Source: Yoonia rosea | GTDB taxonomy: Bacteria; Pseudomonadota; Alphaproteobacteria; Rhodobacterales; Rhodobacteraceae | Length of the DNA: 64,000 bases | NCBI RefSeq assembly: GCF_900156505.1 | Contig: NZ_FTPR01000003.1 | Coordinates: forward strand, 62,001 to 126,000 | Direction of reading: 5' to 3' | In this document: one piece after another, positions 57,721-64,000 of the stretch | Position numbering within the stretch: position 1 is the first letter of the stretch | How the letters are laid out: every line of letters starts with the position of its first letter | The notes under the pieces: generated by a model | What the model was told of the DNA's origin: nothing | Seen by the model: only the letters and a program-made list of their open reading frames with translations | Database searches by the model: none | Translations under genes and position numbers: made by a program

Positions 57721-58583
57721 GTGCGTCCCATCGTTTCAGTCAGCGACTGGCGCGACAGTTTCAGGCCCGCAAAAACGACAAGAGACGATAGCAACAGCAG
57801 CAAAAACCCGAATGCCGACCCCAATTCCCAGTTAAAGCGCGTGATGAATTGTGTGTAGATCATGCCTGTAAACCACAAGCTGTCTTTCCCGCCCAATAGG
57901 ATCGGCGTCAGATAGTTGCCCAGTGACAGCATAAAGACCACGATGCACCCTGATACGATACCGGGCATGGCATGGGGGATCACGATTTCACGCATGATTG
58001 ACGTACTGGTCCCCCCCAGATCATGGCCAGCTTCGATCAGGCTATCATCGAGACTGTCCAACGTTGTTACCAAAGGCACGACCATGAACAGAATAGAGGT
58101 ATAGACCAACCCCACCATGATCGCCGCATCGTTATACAACATCTCGACCGGCCCATCGACCAAACCCAGATATTGCAAGGCGTTGGAAATTACACCGGTT
58201 TCGCGCAACAGGATCATCCAGCCGAAAGTGCGCACCAACTCGGACACCCAGAATGGGATCATGCACATCAGGAAAAGCGTAGTTTTTGTGCGGCCGCGCG
58301 TCAGTTTTGCAATGTAATAGGCAATAGGAAACCCAAGGATCAGGGTCAGGACAGTGGCAAGGATCGACATGATCGCGGTGCGTGCAAACGTTCGCCAGTA
58401 CAGTGGCTCGTTAAAAAATGCCGCATAATTGTCAAAACCGGTTTCGTACTCGCGTGGCCCAACCCTTTCGCTGATTGAGACAATGAACAGCCCGACATGC
58501 GGCAGGATAATCAGTACCAAGAGCCACAGCAGGATCGGGGCAAGCAGCAGATAAAACCCAAGGCGAGAGGTGTCAGAAGCCAT
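57717..58583 (-). CDS. ABC transporter permease, PotB/PotH type
   Basis: A 288-residue permease with six membrane segments. The EAA loop is IEAGHDLGGTSTSIMREIVI near residue 190; ISERVGPREYETGFDNYAAF and PFWVSELVRTFGWMILLRET are characteristic of polyamine-type permeases. It lies 3 bp after the ATPase gene and overlaps the next permease gene. Confidence 0.92.
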   Translation of the reverse strand: MASDTSRLGFYLLLAPILLWLLVLIILPHVGLFIVSISERVGPREYETGFDNYAAFFNEPLYWRTFARTAIMSILATVLTLILGFPIAYYIAKLTRGRTKTTLFLMCMIPFWVSELVRTFGWMILLRETGVISNALQYLGLVDGPVEMLYNDAAIMVGLVYTSILFMVVPLVTTLDSLDDSLIEAGHDLGGTSTSIMREIVIPHAMPGIVSGCIVVFMLSLGNYLTPILLGGKDSLWFTGMIYTQFITRFNWELGSAFGFLLLLLSSLVVFAGLKLSRQSLTETMGRT

Positions 58584-58586
58584 GGT

Positions 58587-59681
58587 TCAAGTCTCCTCTG
58601 CGCGATAGCAGCGGGCCTGTTGGGGGAGCCACCGGGTCAATACGCTATCGCCAATCCGCAAATTCGCGAAACTGCCGGTTTGGGGCAAAGCAATTTTCAG
58701 CAAGTCACCTGAGTCATCTTTGACTGTTATGCTGCTGTTGGCGCCGTTGAACAAAACAGATGTGACCTCTGCTTGGGACACGTTCACCCCATCTTGGGTG
58801 GTGCAAAGTTCGATGGCTTCGGGCCGCAAGAACACTTGTGCGCGGTCCCCGATACGCAGCGTATTGGCAGGGGCTTCGATTTTCATCTCTGATCCACCAT
58901 CGGATATGAGGGTCAGAAAAGTACCGTTCACGGCAGAAACCTTTGCTTTGATTTTATTTGCGTCACCAACAAAGCCGGCAACAAAAGCCGTTTCCGGCGC
59001 GTGATAAACATCGTGCGGGCTGCCGATCTGCTCGAATTTGCCGTTGTTCATGACAGCGATGTTGTCGCTCATCACAAGGGCCTCTGACTGGTCATGGGTG
59101 ATGTATACAAAGGTTGTGTTGAAAGCAGCCTGCAGCACCTTCAGCTCAACTTTCATGTGCTCGCGCAGCTTCAGGTCCAGCGCGCCCAGCGGCTCATCCA
59201 GCAACAAGACATCCGGCTCCAAAACCATACAGCGTGCAATGGCGACACGTTGCTTTTGACCACCCGATATCTGGTCAATCCGCCGTTGGGACACACCGGG
59301 TAGTCCGACACGTTCAAGCACCTGTTCCACACGCCTGTTGATCTCTGACTTGGCGACACCGCGCTGACGCAATCCGAAGCCGACGTTGTCACCGATGTTC
59401 ATTGTGGGAAACAAAGCCAGATGCTGGAACACCATCGATACGGGCCGCTTGTTTGGGGGCACGCCTATCATTGATTTGCCCTTGATCCGCAGATCCCCGC
59501 TGGTGGGTGACTGGAACCCCGCAATCATGCGCAACAAGGTCGTCTTGCCACAACCGGAGGGGCCAAGAATGGAAAAGAATGATCCTTGTGGAACTTCAAA
59601 GCTGACACGATCGACCGCGCGAAACGCGTCAAAGTCTTTCGTCAGATCACTACAGACAAGATCAGGGTGGGAAACGGACAA
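58587..59681 (-). CDS. ABC transporter ATP-binding protein, PotA/PotG type
   Basis: A 364-residue ATPase. Walker A GPSGCGKTT (about 40), signature ISGGQKQRVAIARC (about 140), Walker B VLLLDEPLGALD (about 162), H-loop ITHDQSEALV, and a C-terminal TOBE-type region with VFLRPEAIEL. The most likely start is TTG 59679-59681 with GCGAGG 7 nt upstream; the frame is open further back, but that part overlaps the binding-protein gene and has no family similarity. A terminator-like hairpin lies just before it. Confidence 0.9.
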   Translation of the reverse strand: MSVSHPDLVCSDLTKDFDAFRAVDRVSFEVPQGSFFSILGPSGCGKTTLLRMIAGFQSPTSGDLRIKGKSMIGVPPNKRPVSMVFQHLALFPTMNIGDNVGFGLRQRGVAKSEINRRVEQVLERVGLPGVSQRRIDQISGGQKQRVAIARCMVLEPDVLLLDEPLGALDLKLREHMKVELKVLQAAFNTTFVYITHDQSEALVMSDNIAVMNNGKFEQIGSPHDVYHAPETAFVAGFVGDANKIKAKVSAVNGTFLTLISDGGSEMKIEAPANTLRIGDRAQVFLRPEAIELCTTQDGVNVSQAEVTSVLFNGANSSITVKDDSGDLLKIALPQTGSFANLRIGDSVLTRWLPQQARCYRAEET

Positions 59682-59697
59682 TTCGGGGCCTCGCAAG

Positions 59698-59726
59698 GTA
59701 AAAAAGGGCACCAAAGGGTGCCCTTT
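59698..59726 (-). terminator. Terminator/attenuator between binding protein and ATPase genes
   Basis: Minus strand AAAGGGCACC-CTTT-GGTGCCCTTT followed by a T-run. Placed inside the operon, it would lower expression of the ATPase and permeases relative to the binding protein, a common arrangement. Confidence 0.7.
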
Positions 59727-59745
59727 ATGTTGGCTTTTTGTCGGC

Positions 59746-60807
59746 TTAGTTTGCCGCGTTGATCCGGTCGAGTGTAGCACCTTCCAGTGCTTCCAATCCG
59801 GCAGGCACAGGCGGATACCATTTGATGTTGTCAATCGCGGCCTGATCAAAGCTGCCCTGATAGCGTGCTTTAAGATCAGCGTTCACACCTGCATCGCCAT
59901 CCACAGCTGCAGTAAAGTTACCTGCTGTATTGGTGATCATCGCTGCAATTTCTGGCCGCATCACGAAGTTGATCCAATCATAGGCGGCATCGTCGGCCCG
60001 GCCACGTGCAGGTAGAACAAAGGTGTCAATCCAGCCCAAGGCACCAGCTTCGGGTGCAACAAAAGTGATATCGGCGTTATCGGCATTCAACTGCCAGCCG
60101 CCAGTATCCCATGCCATTGAGGCGACAACTTCGCCTGAACGCAGCAGGTTCTTGATCTCGTCGCCACCGTCCCAGTAGGTTTTTACATTCGGCTTGCATG
60201 CGGTCAGCATGGCTTCGACCTCATCCAAAATATCTTGATAGGCGTCGGTATCGTCATAAGCTGCAAACGGGTCGAGCCCCATGGAGTAAGCAAATCCGAT
60301 CAGCGTCGGGCGCTTCAGGCGATATGAAACCTGACCAGCAACAGATGCATCGCACAGGTCCGTATAATCCGTGACGTTACTCGCCACCGCAGTGTTCACA
60401 ACAAGACCACTGGTGCCCCAAACATGCGGCACGCCGAAAACATCGCCTTCGTAAGTGGTGTTGTCAGCCGTGGCCGAGAGCATCGAAGGGATGAACAGAT
60501 CGGCATCGACCCGCGACATATCGATCGGCTTATAGATCCCGAATTCTTCTTGCGCACTGGCGATCCGGTCCTGGCTTGGTTGGGCCAGATCAAAGCCGCC
60601 ACCATTGGTGGCACGTAGCTTTGCGATCATTTCTTCGTTGTTGGATGTCGTGACTTCGACAGTGTGCCCCGTTTCGGCCTCAAACAGGTCAATCACCTCT
60701 TGTGGCGCGTAACCGCCCCACGTCAAAAGCCGCAGCGTTTCCGCCTGCGCTACTTGCGCTGTCAAAGCCGCAACAATGGCGATGGATGAAATCATTGATA
60801 GCTTCAT
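59746..60807 (-). CDS. ABC transporter substrate-binding protein, PotD/PotF type
   Basis: A 353-residue periplasmic protein. Signal peptide at 1-22 ending in AQVAQA; the mature part begins ETLRLLTWGGYAPQEVIDLF, the PotF-like WGGY motif, and VPHVWGTSGLVVNTAVA near 125 and YWDGGDEIKNLLRSGEVVAS near 210 are typical of the family. GGGAGAA precedes the ATG. It lies 126 bp downstream of the iron alcohol dehydrogenase gene. Likely binds a polyamine or similar amine. Confidence 0.9.
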   Translation of the reverse strand: MKLSMISSIAIVAALTAQVAQAETLRLLTWGGYAPQEVIDLFEAETGHTVEVTTSNNEEMIAKLRATNGGGFDLAQPSQDRIASAQEEFGIYKPIDMSRVDADLFIPSMLSATADNTTYEGDVFGVPHVWGTSGLVVNTAVASNVTDYTDLCDASVAGQVSYRLKRPTLIGFAYSMGLDPFAAYDDTDAYQDILDEVEAMLTACKPNVKTYWDGGDEIKNLLRSGEVVASMAWDTGGWQLNADNADITFVAPEAGALGWIDTFVLPARGRADDAAYDWINFVMRPEIAAMITNTAGNFTAAVDGDAGVNADLKARYQGSFDQAAIDNIKWYPPVPAGLEALEGATLDRINAAN

Positions 60808-60933
60808 GAACGTTCTCCCTTTTGGATAGTCAACTTTATGATTTTGCTATATTTTTTCTAACAGTATTAAGTCAGAGCGCGGGCCTTGTGTCTATATTTA
60901 TCAGCGGCATAAGGAACGGGGTCTGTCACAACC

Positions 60934-62079
60934 TTACAAGCAGGCTAATAAGAGTGCACGGGTGTTTTCTTTGGTCATCTCAACCGGATTTCCGCCTGTG
61001 CTGGGGTCGCTCAACGCGCCCGCGACGATGCGGTCGATATCGGGGTCAGTGACACCCAATGCCGTCAGCGTTTTCGGGATGCCCAGTGATGCGTTCATTT
61101 CGTCAACATGGGCGCAAAACCCGTCAAAACCACCTGCGATCCCCAGATAGTTGGCGGCCTGTGCCATGACGTCTTTTATTGCAGGCTTGTTGAACTGCAA
61201 CACCGCAGGCATGCAGACCGCATTCGTTGTGCCGTGGTGCGTGTGATACATCGCGCCAATCGGGTGCGAAAGCGCATGGATCGCCCCCAACCCTTTTTGA
61301 AATGCTGTGGCCCCCATTGCCGCAGCCGACATCATATGCGCCCGCGCCTCCAGATCGGTCCCGTCGGCATAGGCGCGCGGCAGATAGTCCTTCACCAGAC
61401 GCATGCCTTCTAGCGCAATGCCGTGCGACATCGGGTGGTAATGCGGCGAGCAGAACGCCTCGACGCAATGGGCGAAGGCATCAAGGCCGGTGCCCGCTGT
61501 GATGTGCTTTGGCATACCAACCGTCAGTTCAGGGTCGCAAATCACGACCGCTGGCAGAAACTTGGGGTGGAAGATGATCTTCTTTTCCTGCGTCTCGGAA
61601 TTGGTGATCACAGACGCGCGCCCGACCTCGGACCCCGTCCCAGCGGTGGTTGGGACAGCGACAATCGGGGCGATGGCATCCGCATCCGCGCGTGTCCACC
61701 AATCGCCGATATCTTCAAAATCCCACAAAGGGCGCGACTGACCCGCAAGAAATGCGACCAGTTTCCCCAGATCAAGACCGGACCCGCCGCCAAAGGCCAC
61801 AACACCGTCGTGCCCACCATCATTATAGACCTGAACGCCAGCAGCCGCGTTCTTTTCGTTGGGGTTCGGATCCACATCGGCAAAGATCGCGCGACCGAGG
61901 CCCGCAGCCTCCAGCAGGTCCAGAGTCTTGTGCGTAATGTCCATATCCGCCAACCCGCGATCTGTGACCAGCAAAGGCTTCTTGATGCCAGCAGAGTGGC
62001 AAGCGCCTGCAATCTCGGAAATGCGGCCAGCACCAAAACGGATAGCGGTCGGGTAGGACCAGTTAGCAATCAGTGACAT
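60934..62079 (-). CDS. Iron-containing alcohol dehydrogenase
   Basis: A 381-residue group III alcohol dehydrogenase. The NAD site includes GHDGVVAFGGGSGLDLGKLV (about 85-104); the metal ligands lie in GLDAFAHCVEAFCSPHYHPM (about 188-207) and HALSHPIGAMYHTHHGTTNA (about 253-272), with the expected Asp and three His. It follows the aldehyde dehydrogenase gene by 3 bp. Together they could oxidise an amino alcohol/aldehyde made from the imported amine. Confidence 0.92.
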   Translation of the reverse strand: MSLIANWSYPTAIRFGAGRISEIAGACHSAGIKKPLLVTDRGLADMDITHKTLDLLEAAGLGRAIFADVDPNPNEKNAAAGVQVYNDGGHDGVVAFGGGSGLDLGKLVAFLAGQSRPLWDFEDIGDWWTRADADAIAPIVAVPTTAGTGSEVGRASVITNSETQEKKIIFHPKFLPAVVICDPELTVGMPKHITAGTGLDAFAHCVEAFCSPHYHPMSHGIALEGMRLVKDYLPRAYADGTDLEARAHMMSAAAMGATAFQKGLGAIHALSHPIGAMYHTHHGTTNAVCMPAVLQFNKPAIKDVMAQAANYLGIAGGFDGFCAHVDEMNASLGIPKTLTALGVTDPDIDRIVAGALSDPSTGGNPVEMTKENTRALLLACL

Positions 62080-62082
62080 AAC

Positions 62083-63450
62083 TCAGGCTTTCTTCAGGTG
62101 ATATGATTTTGGGCGGGTCAGATTGTGATAGCCTATTAGTGACAGACCTCCACCCCGTCCGGTGTTTTTACATCCCGTCCAGCAAAGGCCCGGGTCAAGA
62201 TAGTCAGCACGGTTCATGAAAACTGTGCCAGTCTCGATTTGGTCGGCAATAGCCTCGGCGCGGATCGCATCCCCTGTCCAGACTGATGCCGTCAAACCAA
62301 AGTCGCTGTCATTCATCAGCCTGATCGCCTCTGCGTCATCCTTCACAGACATGATGCCTACGATCGGACCAAAGCTTTCCTCGCGCATCACACGCATATC
62401 ATGGGTCACATTTGTCAAAATCTGCGGGGTCAGGTAGGCGCCACCGTCATCTTCCGCAAAGGTTGGGATATGGGCTTTGGCTCCATCCGCGATCGCCTCG
62501 GCTGTCTGCGCGCGCACCTCATCGGCGAAACGCTTGTGCGCCATAGGCCCCAGCGTTGTTTCGGGGTCGAGCGGATTACCCAGCTTATATCCGCTGACAA
62601 TCGCCACGGCTTTTGCGACAAAGGCATCAAAGTGCTGTTCGGCGACATAAATCCGCTCAATCCCGCAGCAACACTGGCCAGCGTTGAACATTGCCCCGTC
62701 AATCAGCGTTTCGGCGGCGGCGTCCAGATCCGCATCATCGCAGACATAGCCGGGGTCTTTGCCGCCCAGTTCCAGCCCGATACCGGTAAATGTCCCTGCT
62801 GCGGCCCGTTCAATGGCTTGACCACCCCCGACAGAGCCTGTGAAGTTTACAAAGCCAAAGAACTTGGCGGCGATCAGGTCAGAGGTCGTCTGGTGGTCCA
62901 GAAACACATTCTGGAACACGTCTTCCGGCACGCCCGCCGCATGAAACGCCTGCGCCAGCCGCTCGCCCACCAAAGGTGTTTGGCTGGCATGTTTTAGCAT
63001 TACAGCGTTGCCTGCGATCAGGGCCGGTGCAACCGTGTTGATTGCAGTCATATAGGGGTAATTCCAAGGGGCCACGACCAGCACAATGCCATGTGGGACG
63101 CGTTTGATCACGCGGCGGAAAGCATCGCTATCCTCGATCACAATATCGGCCAAAGCGTCCTGCGCGATTTCGGCCATGTAGCTTGCGCGCTCGTTGAAGC
63201 CCCCAAATTCGCCACCGTAGCGGATAGGGCGCCCCATCTGATGCGCCAGTTCAGGCACAATTTCATCGTTCATCGCACCGATATGCGCAACACCTGCCTG
63301 CACCAGCGCAATCCGCTCGTGCAGAGGGCGCGCGGCCCATGCGGTTTGGGCGGCATTCGCAAGCGCTACGGCAGCCTCTGCTGCCTCGGCAGAAAGCACG
63401 GGGCGTTCTGCATAAATAGACCCATCAATAGGGGACACACACCGAATCAT
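62083..63450 (-). CDS. Aldehyde dehydrogenase family protein
   Basis: A 455-residue NAD(P)-dependent enzyme. VLVVAPWNYPYMTAINTVAP (about 118-137) is the cofactor motif; the general-base Glu is in GIGLELGGKDPGYVCDDADL (about 222-241) and the nucleophile is among the Cys of FNAGQCCCGIERIYV (about 258-272). EESFGPIVGIMSVKDDAEAI follows. It lies 2 bp after the ligase gene and 3 bp before the iron alcohol dehydrogenase gene. In the gamma-glutamyl pathway such an enzyme oxidises the glutamylated aldehyde. Confidence 0.9.
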   Translation of the reverse strand: MIRCVSPIDGSIYAERPVLSAEAAEAAVALANAAQTAWAARPLHERIALVQAGVAHIGAMNDEIVPELAHQMGRPIRYGGEFGGFNERASYMAEIAQDALADIVIEDSDAFRRVIKRVPHGIVLVVAPWNYPYMTAINTVAPALIAGNAVMLKHASQTPLVGERLAQAFHAAGVPEDVFQNVFLDHQTTSDLIAAKFFGFVNFTGSVGGGQAIERAAAGTFTGIGLELGGKDPGYVCDDADLDAAAETLIDGAMFNAGQCCCGIERIYVAEQHFDAFVAKAVAIVSGYKLGNPLDPETTLGPMAHKRFADEVRAQTAEAIADGAKAHIPTFAEDDGGAYLTPQILTNVTHDMRVMREESFGPIVGIMSVKDDAEAIRLMNDSDFGLTASVWTGDAIRAEAIADQIETGTVFMNRADYLDPGLCWTGCKNTGRGGGLSLIGYHNLTRPKSYHLKKA

Positions 63451-63452
63451 TT

Positions 63453-64000
63453 TTAAGCCCTTTCAAAACCACGCACGATTTCCCAATCGGTCACGACGCG
63501 GTCAAATTCTTCTTGTTCCCATTCGGCATTACGGGTGTAGTGATCGATAACATCGTCGCCCATCGCCGCACGGAGCATGGCCGAGTTGCGCAACGTTTCG
63601 GTTGCAGCGCGCAGTGTTTGTGGGATGTCTTGCGCTTTGGCGTCTTCATAGACATCACCCCGGGTTGGTGGGGCCAGTTCCATCTTGTCCTCGATACCTT
63701 TCATGCCCGCAGCCAGCATTGCAGCCTGCGCCAGATAAGGATTTAGGTCAGACCCGCCAATCCTGCATTCAGCACGGATCCCTTTGGTACCGTCACCACA
63801 CAAACGGAAACCAGCGGTGCGGTTGTCTACTGACCAGACCGTTTTGGTGGGGGCAAATGTGCCTTTGGCAAAGCGCTTGTAGCTGTTGATGTACGGGGCC
63901 AAAAAGAAGGTATAATCTGGCGCATAGGCGATCAAGCCGGCCATATAGTGCTTCATCAGATCAGACATGCCCAGCTCAGCACTTGGGTCATGGAACGCAG
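63453..64000 (-). CDS. Glutamine synthetase family gamma-glutamyl-amine ligase (partial, PuuA-like)
   Basis: The C-terminal about 182 residues of a glutamine-synthetase-fold ligase; the N-terminus lies beyond the right edge. AFHDPSAELGMSDLMKHYMA opens the visible part; FFLAPYINSYKRFAKGTFAP, then TVWSVDNRTAGFRLCGD and ECRIGGSDLNPYLAQAAMLA, are the conserved ATP/glutamate-binding C-terminal segments of the PuuA/IpuC branch. With the aldehyde dehydrogenase and importer downstream, a role in gamma-glutamylation of putrescine or another amine is likely. Confidence 0.88.
   Translation of the reverse strand, partial: AFHDPSAELGMSDLMKHYMAGLIAYAPDYTFFLAPYINSYKRFAKGTFAPTKTVWSVDNRTAGFRLCGDGTKGIRAECRIGGSDLNPYLAQAAMLAAGMKGIEDKMELAPPTRGDVYEDAKAQDIPQTLRAATETLRNSAMLRAAMGDDVIDHYTRNAEWEQEEFDRVVTDWEIVRGFERA

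Noticed and set aside
1-64000. CRISPR arrays, tRNA and rRNA genes
   Set aside because: No regularly spaced repeats, no tRNA-type T-arm/acceptor pattern and no rRNA-like stretch was found on reading through the window.

Overview
The window (about 57-60% GC by eye) looks like the chromosome of an alphaproteobacterium of the Rhodobacteraceae (Roseobacter group). The main reasons are a PhyR-NepR-EcfG general stress response locus, HWE-type kinases, a tripartite tricarboxylate transporter and polyamine-type ABC importers, all with alphaproteobacterial sequence character. No rRNA, tRNA or CRISPR array was seen.

Region 1 (1-13.4 kb) is transport and metabolism. It holds a tctCBA importer on the minus strand (tctA runs off the left edge), a universal stress protein, a decayed NADH-dehydrogenase-like relic, a VOC protein, a Na+/H+ antiporter with a C-terminal cyclic-nucleotide-binding domain, and a TetR regulator divergent from a five-gene operon (polyamine-type ABC importer plus a metallo-beta-lactamase-fold hydrolase).

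Region 2 (13.4-44.3 kb) is a dense general stress response island. Its core is phyR (minus) facing nepR-ecfG-HWE kinase-phospholipase D (plus). Around it I count 22 sites matching the EcfG promoter form GGAAC-N16/17-(c)GTT, almost all correctly oriented in front of stress-type genes: DUF892, YihY, DUF3618/holin/DUF883-like proteins, Pmp3, DUF4112, CsbD, DUF1328-Dps, an AI-2E exporter, a formate/nitrite-type channel, DUF2254, DUF2945-topoisomerase IB-MATE, MscS, PRC-barrel, SpoIIAA-like, entericidin-like, an outer-membrane barrel, semialdehyde dehydrogenase-GST-SDR and a quinone-oxidoreductase-like enzyme. Five intergenic regions carry two such promoters back to back. One promoter (13503-13527) precedes no gene but a roughly 90-nt stretch with three hairpins and a terminator, a candidate stress-induced small RNA.

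Region 3 (44.3-47.4 kb) is a signalling cluster: a single-domain response regulator, an HWE kinase and a PAS-HisKA kinase.

Region 4 (47.4-56.8 kb) is a surface-glycan island between two IS6-family copies in the same orientation, one decayed and one nearly intact with an internal stop. It encodes two glycosyltransferases, two C-methyltransferase-like proteins and an epimerase in one overlapping operon, and divergently a sulfotransferase-glycosyltransferase fusion and a sugar nucleotidyltransferase.

Region 5 (56.9-64 kb, minus strand) is a polyamine-type utilisation operon: a glutamine-synthetase-like ligase (cut by the right edge), aldehyde dehydrogenase, iron alcohol dehydrogenase, then a second binding protein, a terminator/attenuator hairpin, an ATPase and two permeases.
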